Origin: Nitratireductor aquimarinus
Lineage (GTDB): Bacteria; Pseudomonadota; Alphaproteobacteria; Rhizobiales; Rhizobiaceae
DNA length: 64,000 bases
NCBI RefSeq assembly: GCF_046773475.1
Contig: NZ_CP177239.1
Coordinates: 3,782,001 to 3,846,000, forward strand
Direction: 5' to 3'
The notes under the pieces were generated by a model. The model saw nothing but the letters and a program-made list of their open reading frames with translations. It searched no databases and was not told the DNA's origin. Made by a program: the position numbers and the translations under genes. Shown here one piece after another: positions 8,616-15,996 of this stretch; position 1 is the first letter of the stretch, and the number at the start of each line of letters is the position of its first letter.

Positions 8616-9398
8616 TCAGACTGAACGGGTCGCGCCGCCGTCGATGCGGACCTTGGTGCCCGTGACATAGGACGCGCGTTCGGAAGCGAGGAAAACGGCC
8701 ATGTTGGCGAATTCCTCAGGATCGCCGTAACGCCCCATGGGAATCGTATCGGCGGCAGCAGCCGAAACCTCTTCCACCGGCTTGCCGGAGCGGTTTGCGG
8801 CGGCGGTGTCCAGTTCGACCACACGCTGCGTGTGAATGCGGCCTGGCATGAGAACATTCACCGTCACGCCGTCGCGCGCAATTTCGGTGGCGAGCGTCTT
8901 GGACCAGCCGACAATGGCCGAGCGGATGCCGTTCGAAAGCGCCAGCATCGGAATCGGCTGTTCCACACCCGAAGAGGTGACGGTGAGAATACGGCCCCAT
9001 TTGCGCTCGCGCATTGGTGGCAGAAGACGCCCGGTCAGGTGGAAGACATTGGCCGCCATGGTCTCGAAATTGGAGATCCAGTCGCTGCGACCGGCATCGA
9101 CAGCCGATGACGGGGGCGGGCCACCGGTGTTGTTCACAAGAATATCGACGCCGCCTTCGGCCAGAAGCCTGTCGGCGAGCTCATCGATGGCGGCAAGGTC
9201 TGAAATGTCGAGCGCGCAGGCTTCCACCGTGCCTGCGCCATCGGGCAGTTTGCCGGCCCAGGCCTCGATCTTGTCCTTGCTGCGCGCGGCGGCGATCACG
9301 GTTGCGCCTTCACGCGCCAGCCCTTCCGCGATGGCCGCGCCGAGGCCGCGACTTGCGCCGAGCACCAGCGCGCGCTTGTTGTTAAGTCCTAGATCCAT
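8616..9398 (-). CDS. SDR-fold protein lacking the Tyr-x-x-x-Lys catalytic pair
   Basis: This is a Rossmann-fold short-chain dehydrogenase/reductase-like protein, about 260 residues. The nucleotide-binding motif is present (GASRGLG), as are NNTGG and the Ser-Ser of the active-site strand. The position of the catalytic Tyr-x-x-x-Lys reads Ser-Asn-Gly-Ile-Arg (in LALSNGIRSAI). Subgroups of beta-ketoacyl-reductase-like SDRs without the tetrad are known, so it probably belongs to one of those rather than being broken. The ATG at 9398 with GGGGAA upstream is preferred to a TTG two codons earlier. It is convergent with bglA, with only 17 bases between the stops. The substrate is unknown. Confidence 0.8.
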   Translation of the reverse strand: MDLGLNNKRALVLGASRGLGAAIAEGLAREGATVIAAARSKDKIEAWAGKLPDGAGTVEACALDISDLAAIDELADRLLAEGGVDILVNNTGGPPPSSAVDAGRSDWISNFETMAANVFHLTGRLLPPMRERKWGRILTVTSSGVEQPIPMLALSNGIRSAIVGWSKTLATEIARDGVTVNVLMPGRIHTQRVVELDTAAANRSGKPVEEVSAAAADTIPMGRYGDPEEFANMAVFLASERASYVTGTKVRIDGGATRSV

Positions 9399-9700
9399 TG
9401 ACAAATTCCCCGGATTTCTGCGCCGCGGTTCGCCCTGACATGCCTGGGGTGCAGCGGCTTTTGGTGGGTTCTCTCACCCTGGGTGAGGTGGGGGATTGGG
9501 CACGATTCAGATGAGGATTGCAAGTCGGTATGGGACGCTGTAAAGCGATCCGCCGCTTGGCGCTGTCCCTTCAAATTTTGGTAACGCGCAGTCTTGGAAT
9601 GTTATGTGCCCTGCCGAAACTAAACCGCAATTGATGCGTTGAAAGCGCGTGGTTTGTGCCGCGGCTTCACCCTGAGACTTTCTGCATACGAGTTCCATAT
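9399..9700. other. Intergenic region before the glucan operon
   Basis: No credible gene is seen. A 15-base near-palindrome (CTCACCC-T-GGGTGAG, 9473-9487) could be a protein-binding site. The promoters for the SDR gene and opgG must lie here. Confidence 0.5.
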
Positions 9701-11302
9701 ATGGACCGACGATCCTTTCTTGTTTCCTGCCTGTCAGCCTCGCTGTTGGGCGCCTCCAGCTTGATGACAATCGCAACCTCTGCGCGCGCCGAAGACGTTG
9801 CCGCGCAAGGCGGCGGGGTGAAGAGCGGGGCGCAGCCCTTCTCCTTCGATGCGCTGACGGAGGCCATGAAGAACAAGGCTTCCCAACCTTTTGCAAAGGC
9901 CGATTTCGAACTGCCGCAGCAGATCGCCGAACTGACCTACGATCAGCACCGTGCGATTCGGTTCCGCCCCGATCACGCATTGTGGCAGGGCGAGGCCCCA
10001 TTTGAGCTTCAGGCCTTCCACATGGGCTGGCTCTTCAAGGAGCCGGTGCGCCTTTACGCCGTCGAGGGTGAGACGGCTGAACCGATCCTCTTCACCGGCC
10101 GCGATTTCGAGTATCGCAAACCGCTCGACCCGACCGCTTTTGAAGATCTGGTGATGGAAGGCGAGGCGGGTTTCCGTCTGCACTACCCGCTCAATGCGCC
10201 GGACGTGATGGACGAACTCGTCTCCTTCCTTGGCGCAAGCTATTTCCGCGCGCTCGGCCGCGACACGCTTTATGGCCTGTCGGCGCGTGGCCTCGCCATT
10301 GATACGGCGACCGCCAATGGCGAAGAGTTCCCGCGTTTCACCGATTTCTACATCGAGAAGCCGAATCGCCGCAGCAAGGAAGTGACCGTCTACGCGGCAA
10401 TGGACAGCGAGAGCGTGACCGGCGCATACCGCTTTGTCATTTCGCCCGGCCGCAACACGGTGATGAATGTGACGGCGCGTCTTTTTGCGCGCAGGGATAT
10501 CGGTCGTCTGGGCGTTGCGCCGATGACCTCCATGTTCCTGTTCGCCGAGAACAATGACAGCGCGTTCGACGATTATCGCGGTCAGGTGCATGACAGCGAC
10601 GGTTTGAAGATCGTGCGTCAGGATGGCGATGAGCTCTGGCGCAATCTGAACAACCCGTCCGAGCTGGCGACATCCTTTTTCACCGAGGACAGCCCGCAGG
10701 CATTCGGCCTGTTCCAGCGCGACCGCGATTTCGCGAACTTCCAGGACGCCGGTGCGCACTATGAGGAGCGGCCTTCGCTTCTGGTCGAGCCTCTGGAATC
10801 GTGGGGACGCGGCAATGTCACACTGGTCGAGATCCCGACGGATCTCGAGGTCAACGACAACATTGTCGCTTTCTGGGTTCCCGAAAAGGCGGTGAAGGCC
10901 GGCGATGAGCTGGAATTCAACTACCGCCTGACCTGGGGCGCGATCGAAGAGCCGACCAACCGTTTTGCGCGCGTCATGGCGCTGCGCGGCGGCGAGGGCG
11001 GTGTCTCCGGCGTGAAGAACGAGGAAGGGCTGCGCAAGTTCGTTGTCGACTTTGACGGTGAGGTTTTGCGGAACCTTCCGGGTGACTCGAACATTGAAGC
11101 CGTTGTGAATGTCAGCCGTGGCGAGATCGCCCATTCCACCGTCTCCCGCATCGGGAGCAACGGGATGTGGCGGCTGGTGATCGACCTGAAGCCAAACGGC
11201 TCCGGGCCGGTGGAGATGAATGGTCATCTCAAGCTGGATGACAAACGGCTTTCGGAAATTTGGAGCTATCAGTGGAGAGAGACAGATGACGCACGTTCTT
11301 GA
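9701..11302 (+). CDS. opgG: Periplasmic glucan biosynthesis protein OpgG/OpgD family
   Basis: This is an MdoG-domain protein of about 533 residues, required for building or shaping the beta-glucan backbone of osmoregulated periplasmic glucans. The N-terminus MDRRSFLVS resembles a twin-arginine signal, which in E. coli distinguishes OpgD from OpgG. A hydrophobic stretch and an Ala-rich cleavage region (SARAED) follow, so it should be periplasmic. The ATG at 9701 was chosen because it places the signal peptide at the N-terminus; the reading frame is open a further 15 codons upstream from a GTG. It is the first gene of an operon with opgH and opgC, which settles the pathway. The symbol could equally be opgD. 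Confidence 0.9.
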   Translation: MDRRSFLVSCLSASLLGASSLMTIATSARAEDVAAQGGGVKSGAQPFSFDALTEAMKNKASQPFAKADFELPQQIAELTYDQHRAIRFRPDHALWQGEAPFELQAFHMGWLFKEPVRLYAVEGETAEPILFTGRDFEYRKPLDPTAFEDLVMEGEAGFRLHYPLNAPDVMDELVSFLGASYFRALGRDTLYGLSARGLAIDTATANGEEFPRFTDFYIEKPNRRSKEVTVYAAMDSESVTGAYRFVISPGRNTVMNVTARLFARRDIGRLGVAPMTSMFLFAENNDSAFDDYRGQVHDSDGLKIVRQDGDELWRNLNNPSELATSFFTEDSPQAFGLFQRDRDFANFQDAGAHYEERPSLLVEPLESWGRGNVTLVEIPTDLEVNDNIVAFWVPEKAVKAGDELEFNYRLTWGAIEEPTNRFARVMALRGGEGGVSGVKNEEGLRKFVVDFDGEVLRNLPGDSNIEAVVNVSRGEIAHSTVSRIGSNGMWRLVIDLKPNGSGPVEMNGHLKLDDKRLSEIWSYQWRETDDARS

Positions 11303-11441
11303 GACGGATAGCAGGCACGTGACGCTCGCACGCCATGCACTGCCGGCAGCCCCCATGGCCATGCCCGATCAGGTGCTGGAGCGCCGCCGCGCCCGTCCGG
11401 CGCTTTTCTCGATGCTTCTGAAACGCTTCGCCTGGAAGTGA
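11286..11441 (+). CDS. Small ORF between opgG and opgH (possible OpgI-position protein)
   Basis: This is a 51-residue reading frame whose ATG lies inside the end of opgG (17-base overlap) and is preceded by GGAGAGAGACAG, a good ribosome-binding site. The product is basic (RRRARP in the second half) and has no membrane segment or recognised domain. In Rhodobacter sphaeroides a gene of unknown function, opgI, occupies this place in an opgGIH-opgC operon; whether the two are related cannot be judged here. The overlap and ribosome-binding site argue for real, coupled translation, but without homology it remains a hypothetical protein. Confidence 0.5.
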   Translation: MTHVLETDSRHVTLARHALPAAPMAMPDQVLERRRARPALFSMLLKRFAWK

Positions 11442-11510
11442 CCCGACATGCCGCGCATCCGCGCGGCATCGGTCCGGCCCTGCAATGATGCCGGCAATTA
11501 TGAGTGAGTG

Positions 11511-13307
11511 ATGGTCAGCGTAAGACGCGTTTTATCGATCCTGTTCTGCCTGCTTATGGCTGGCCTCGTCTCCTCGCTTGCCGTCGGCTATTTTTCCGCT
11601 GACGGCATCCAGTGGATCGACGCGGTCAGGATCGTGCTTCTGGCGGCCAGCACTGGCTGGCTCGCATGGGGCGCTGCCTATGCGTTCAACGGTCTTCTGA
11701 GCCTGCCACTCAAGCGTGAGGACAAGACCTTTGAACTTGTGCCGACCAGCGCCCGCACGGCGGTTCTGGTCCCGGTCTACAATGAAGATCCGGTCAAGAC
11801 CTTCTCGCATGTGGCGGCGATGATCGGCAGCCTGCATGCACTGGGCGTGGCGGGCCGTTTTGACTTCGCCATCCTGTCGGATACGCGCGACCCCGAAGTG
11901 GCGGAAAAGGAAGAGCGCTGGTTCCAGCGGCTGCAACTCGAATGCGGCGCGCATACCGACATCTTCTATCGCCGGCGTGAGCAGAACACCGGCAAGAAGG
12001 CCGGCAATGTCGCCGATTTCATCCGCACATCCGGCGCGCTCTACGAGTACATGATCGTGCTCGACGCTGACAGCCTGATGGAAGGCGCGACCATGGCCGA
12101 GATGGTGCGGCGCATGGATGACGATCCACGGCTTGGCCTGCTGCAGACCCTGCCGAAGATCGTGCACGCACGCTCTTTCTTCGGTCGCGCCATGCAGTTT
12201 TCGACCGGCTATTATTCCCCGATCTACACGCGCGGCCTGGCCGCGCTGCAGGGCACGGCCGGTCCTTTCTGGGGCCACAATGCGATTGTGCGCACCCGCG
12301 CCTTTGCCCAGAGTTGCGGTCTGCCGGAGCTTTCGGGTCGTCCGCCCTTTGGCGGGCATATTCTGAGCCACGATTATGTCGAGGCCGCGCTTTTGACCCG
12401 CAATGGCTGGACCGTGCGGGTCGATCCCGATCTGACGGGCTCATATGAAGAGGGGCCGGACAATGTGGTGGATTTCGCCAAGCGCGACCGCCGCTGGTGC
12501 CAGGGCAATCTCCAGCATGGCCGCGTGATGGTGGCCCCGGGCCTGAAGCCGTGGAGCCGGTTCGTCTTCGTGCAGAACATCATGGCCTATGTGGCGTCGC
12601 CGCTCTGGGCGCTGTTCATCATCGCCTCCATTGCAGCACCCACGCTGAAGGGCGTGCCGGACTATTTCCCGGAGCCTGGCCTCTCCGCTGTCTTTCCGCG
12701 CGTGGAGCAGGGGCTGGCGCTGACGCTTCTGGTCGGTGTGTTCGGCCTTCTGATCGGGCCCAAGCTTCTGATCGTGGCGCGCGGGGCGATCAGCGGTGTA
12801 AATGAGACTTTTGGCGGCACAGGCCGCGCGCTTCTGAACACGCTGACCGAGATCCTTTCGACGAGCCTGCTCGCACCGATCATGCTCATGTATCAGTGCC
12901 GCGCCGTGCTTGAGGTTTTCTTCGGCATGGATGGCGGCTGGCCGGCGACGGACCGCGAGGCGGGGTCCGTCAGCCTTTCGGAAGCCTGGTCCGCGAGCTG
13001 GTGGATCAGCGCGACGGGTCTGGTGACGCTGGGCCTTGCTTTCCAGTTTGCGCCTGAATATGTCGGCTGGCTTCTTCTGGTGGCAGGGCCACAGGTGTTT
13101 GCGCCGATCCTCATTCATGTGAGTTCGCGAAGCGCGCTGGGCACGGCCGAGGCGGGGCTGTTTGAAACCGCCGATGACCGCAACCCGTCTCCCGTCGTGC
13201 TGCGGCAGGAGGCCATTCTCGCGCATTGGCGTGGCGCCGAGGCGTCTGCGCCGGCATTCCGGCCGGTCCCTGAGCCGGCATTTGAAGCCGCCGACGCGGA
13301 GCGGTAA
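11511..13307 (+). CDS. opgH: Glucans biosynthesis glucosyltransferase OpgH
   Basis: This is an inner-membrane family 2 glucosyltransferase of 598 residues that polymerises UDP-glucose into the linear glucan backbone and passes it to the periplasm. Two N-terminal membrane helices are followed by the cytoplasmic GT-A domain: LVPVYNEDP near residue 85, the DxD motif VLDADS, and RDRRWCQGN, the Q/RxxRW motif of processive transferases. Several membrane helices form the C-terminal half. It is much shorter than E. coli OpgH (847 residues) and lacks its long N-terminal extension. The start could be the GTG at 11508. It lies ten bases before opgC. Confidence 0.92.
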   Translation: MVSVRRVLSILFCLLMAGLVSSLAVGYFSADGIQWIDAVRIVLLAASTGWLAWGAAYAFNGLLSLPLKREDKTFELVPTSARTAVLVPVYNEDPVKTFSHVAAMIGSLHALGVAGRFDFAILSDTRDPEVAEKEERWFQRLQLECGAHTDIFYRRREQNTGKKAGNVADFIRTSGALYEYMIVLDADSLMEGATMAEMVRRMDDDPRLGLLQTLPKIVHARSFFGRAMQFSTGYYSPIYTRGLAALQGTAGPFWGHNAIVRTRAFAQSCGLPELSGRPPFGGHILSHDYVEAALLTRNGWTVRVDPDLTGSYEEGPDNVVDFAKRDRRWCQGNLQHGRVMVAPGLKPWSRFVFVQNIMAYVASPLWALFIIASIAAPTLKGVPDYFPEPGLSAVFPRVEQGLALTLLVGVFGLLIGPKLLIVARGAISGVNETFGGTGRALLNTLTEILSTSLLAPIMLMYQCRAVLEVFFGMDGGWPATDREAGSVSLSEAWSASWWISATGLVTLGLAFQFAPEYVGWLLLVAGPQVFAPILIHVSSRSALGTAEAGLFETADDRNPSPVVLRQEAILAHWRGAEASAPAFRPVPEPAFEAADAER

Positions 13308-13316
13308 GGCCCAGCC

Positions 13317-14495
13317 ATGAACGCACCCTTCGTTCCCGCAAGCGTTGGCCGAGACCAGCGCCTTGACGTGTTTCGCGGTCTCGCGCTGATCACGATCTTC
13401 ATCAACCATGTGCCGGGCAATCTTTATGAGAACCTGACGTCGCGCAATTTCGGCTTTTCCGATGCGGCCGAGGCGTTCGTTCTCATGTCCGGGATTGCGG
13501 TTGGTCTTGCCTATTCGCGCGGTTTCCGCAGCGGTCCGTTCTTTGAGGCCTGCATGAAAGTGTGGCGGCGGGCCGGTGTGCTCTACGTCACGCACATCGT
13601 GACCTCGGTCATCGCCATCGGCATTGTGGCGGCCGGCGCGCTTTATCTCGGCGTGTATGAGATGCTGACCCGTATCAATTTCGGCCCGCTGCTCGCAAAG
13701 CCGCTGGAGACCATGGTTGGGCTGCCGCTTCTCGGGCACCAGCTTGGCTATTTCAACATTCTGCCGCTCTATGCCGTGCTACTTGTGATCTCGCCGCTCT
13801 ACATCATGATCGGCCTGCGCAGTCCGCTGGCGCTGATCGGTGTTGCGGTGGGCGTGTGGCTGTTGGCGGGAACCTTCCGGCTCAACCTGCCCAATTACCC
13901 CAATCCCGGCGGCTGGTTCTTCAACCCTGTCGCCTGGCAGCTGATCTATGCCGTGGGCATTGCCGGTGGGCTCTCCATGATGGAAGGGCGCAAGCTGGTG
14001 CCTTACCGCGCATGGCTGTTCTGGCTCTGCACGGCCTTCCTCGTATTCTCCTGCATCTGGGTGTCGCTCAGGGCAGGGGCGCTGCCGGGCCGCAAGATGC
14101 TGCCTTTCTTCATTGCCGGTTTCGACAAGACCTTCCTGTCGCTCCCGCGTCTTCTGCATGCGCTGGCGCTGGCCTATGTGCTGACCAATGTCGCCTGGGT
14201 TCTGCGCATCTTCCAGTGGCCGGTCTTCCGCCCCGTTGAGCTGATGGGCAAGAACGGGCTTGCCGTTTTCGCCACCGGTTCGGTTCTTGCAATCGTGCTT
14301 CAGGTGCTGAAGCTGCGCTATGAGCCCGATTTTGCGTCGGACGCTGCCCTGCTGGGCATTGGCATCGCCATCCAGTATGGCGTGGCGTGGTTCCTGTCGC
14401 AGCAGAAAGAAGCAAAGAAGGGCAGGAAACGGGCCGCTGAAAACAGGTTCATGCCGGGCTCGCAGGAAAAGGAACGCCTCCGCGAAAGCGTGTGA
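13317..14495 (+). CDS. opgC: OpgC-type glucan succinyl/acyltransferase, integral membrane
   Basis: This is a polytopic membrane protein of 392 residues of the OpgC family, which transfers succinyl groups onto periplasmic glucans. The N-terminus RLDVFRGLALITIFINH is the hallmark of the family, and the remainder consists of about ten hydrophobic helices with a basic C-terminal tail. It follows opgH by nine bases, so it is almost certainly co-transcribed. Co-location of backbone synthesis and substitution genes is known from Rhodobacter sphaeroides. The donor specificity (succinyl against other acyl groups) is inferred from the family. Confidence 0.88.
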   Translation: MNAPFVPASVGRDQRLDVFRGLALITIFINHVPGNLYENLTSRNFGFSDAAEAFVLMSGIAVGLAYSRGFRSGPFFEACMKVWRRAGVLYVTHIVTSVIAIGIVAAGALYLGVYEMLTRINFGPLLAKPLETMVGLPLLGHQLGYFNILPLYAVLLVISPLYIMIGLRSPLALIGVAVGVWLLAGTFRLNLPNYPNPGGWFFNPVAWQLIYAVGIAGGLSMMEGRKLVPYRAWLFWLCTAFLVFSCIWVSLRAGALPGRKMLPFFIAGFDKTFLSLPRLLHALALAYVLTNVAWVLRIFQWPVFRPVELMGKNGLAVFATGSVLAIVLQVLKLRYEPDFASDAALLGIGIAIQYGVAWFLSQQKEAKKGRKRAAENRFMPGSQEKERLRESV

Positions 14496-14611
14496 ACCCA
14501 CGTATTCCCGCAGTAAGAAGCGGTGTTCCGTACCACTAATTACGCGGTCGCAGACGTTTTGCCGGCATTTTATACTCTCGGCAGGCGAGGGAAATTTGCG
14601 AGGGTATTTCC

Positions 14612-15157
14612 ATGATGAAGCGACTTTTTGCATGCCTGTTCGTTGTCGGGCTCGCGGGGTGTCAGTCCGACACCCAGACATCACAACCCATGACGACCAT
14701 GCCGCCTGCGGGCGGCGGGGCCGGTGTTACCGATCTCGTTGGCGCACGGGGCGCTGGCGGTGAAATGCAGCTCATGGCGCGCGGTTACACGCTTTCCAGA
14801 ACGCAGGGACTGACCGCCTATTGGTGGAACGCGGCCAGCGGAAACTGTGTACGGGTGGTGACCAGCGATGGACGCTATCAGAGCGTCGATCCGGTTGGTC
14901 CGGCCGAATGCGGGCAGGCTTCGATGGCTGCGTCTGCACCGGCTGGCGGGCCGCCGGCAGACATTGCAGATCTGGTCGGCGCGCGGGGCGCTGGCGGTGA
15001 GACCCAGCTCATGGCGCGTGGCTACACGCTGGCCAGAACCCAGGGACTGACGGCCTATTGGTGGAAGGCGTCCACGGGCACATGCGCCCGGGTTGTCACG
15101 GCCGATGGCCGCTATCAGACGGTGGCGGCGGCCAGCGCCGCCGATTGCAGGGCCTGA
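14612..15157 (+). CDS. Lipoprotein with a tandemly duplicated ~79-residue domain
   Basis: This is a small lipoprotein of 181 residues. The N-terminal signal ends in a lipobox (VGLAGC), so the mature protein should be lipid-anchored. Two copies of one domain follow, each containing DLVGARGAGGE, QLMARGYTL, RTQGLTAYWW and a final DGRYQ segment. They are offset by exactly 79 codons and separated by an Ala/Gly/Pro-rich linker. A GAGGG site lies seven bases before the first ATG; the second ATG at 14615 is equally possible. I do not recognise the domain. It is the first gene after opgC on the same strand, followed by another secreted protein, which suggests an envelope role. Confidence 0.75.
   Translation: MMKRLFACLFVVGLAGCQSDTQTSQPMTTMPPAGGGAGVTDLVGARGAGGEMQLMARGYTLSRTQGLTAYWWNAASGNCVRVVTSDGRYQSVDPVGPAECGQASMAASAPAGGPPADIADLVGARGAGGETQLMARGYTLARTQGLTAYWWKASTGTCARVVTADGRYQTVAAASAADCRA
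14732..14888 (+). repeat. Direct repeat, copy 1 (inside lipoprotein gene)
   Basis: This 157-base unit encodes the first copy of the duplicated domain. The second copy begins 237 bases downstream. The copies differ mainly at third codon positions and a few conservative replacements, so the duplication is not very recent. Confidence 0.8.
14969..15125 (+). repeat. Direct repeat, copy 2 (inside lipoprotein gene)
   Basis: This is the second copy of the unit at 14732-14888, in the same reading frame. The spacing is a whole number of codons, as expected of an in-frame domain duplication. Confidence 0.8.
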
Positions 15158-15248
15158 AGCGGCAGGGTTCGGTTGAGAAGCGGGGACCTGGCCGGTACCC
15201 TGAGGATCGGGTGACACGGTTTCTGTGCGCCGATAAAGGAGATCTGCA

Positions 15249-15929
15249 ATGCGCATTCTGGGTTTTGTTCTTCTGGTTGCGGCGCTTGCCTGGTCGCCGG
15301 CGTCCGCGCAGGACCTCCGTGAGGTCCGGGTGCAGTTCGAGGCGGGTCGCTCCGGCACAACGATCAATGGCCGGATCAAGGGATATGAGATTGTCGATTA
15401 CGTTCTGGGCGCAAGACGCGGCCAGCGCATTGCCATTGATCTCGGCACCGACAATCTGGCGAATTACTTCAACCTGCTGCCGGCTGGCAGCGAGACGGCC
15501 ATTCACACGGGATCGGTCGCCGGGAACGAATATACCGGCGTCCTGCCGGCCGATGGCGATTATCGCATCCGCGTCTACATGATGCGCAGTGCGGCCCGCC
15601 GCGATGAAGTGGCCAATTACCGGCTTTCCGTCGACATCGAAGCCGATGGTGCGGGACGCAGCGCCAATCCCGATTTTGCAGACGGTCTGAGCGGTGGTCC
15701 CGATTACTGGGCGGTGTCCGGTGTTGCGCGCAACGATCTCCTGAATGTGCGGACCGCGCCCGGCACGAAGTCCGCAGTGATCGGCCAGTTGGCCAATGGC
15801 GACCGGGTGCGCAATCTCGGCTGCCGCATGGTGGCCAAGTCCCGCTGGTGCCGCATCGGACTTGGCGGCGACCAGAGCATGACTGGCTGGGTCAATGGAC
15901 GCTATCTGGTTGAAGCGGCCGGGCCTTAG
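15249..15929 (+). CDS. Secreted protein: PliI/PliG-like domain plus bacterial SH3 domain
   Basis: This is a 226-residue exported protein. A cleavable signal peptide ends at SPASAQ. The N-terminal half (about 22-140) has the pattern seen in periplasmic lysozyme-inhibitor-like (PliI/PliG) domains: a repeated GQRIAIDL and NYFNLLPAGSE core with GDYRIRVYMMR and AARR. The C-terminal 60 residues form a bacterial SH3 domain (LLNVRTAPGTKSAVIGQLANG then WVNGRYL), a type of module often linked to cell-wall binding. AAAGGAGA precedes the ATG. Neither domain gives a certain function. It follows the lipoprotein gene on the same strand and may be part of the same envelope set. Confidence 0.75.
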   Translation: MRILGFVLLVAALAWSPASAQDLREVRVQFEAGRSGTTINGRIKGYEIVDYVLGARRGQRIAIDLGTDNLANYFNLLPAGSETAIHTGSVAGNEYTGVLPADGDYRIRVYMMRSAARRDEVANYRLSVDIEADGAGRSANPDFADGLSGGPDYWAVSGVARNDLLNVRTAPGTKSAVIGQLANGDRVRNLGCRMVAKSRWCRIGLGGDQSMTGWVNGRYLVEAAGP

Positions 15930-15996
15930 CGCGGTTCATTCCCTTGTTCTGCGCATGAACGCCCTGTGAAGCGCAGGTGAATGAGATGCTGGCGCC

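Noticed and set aside
9734..11362. A 542-codon open frame opposite opgG
   Set aside because: It is antisense to a complete OpgG/OpgD gene and the translation has no family features. Long antisense frames are common at this GC content.
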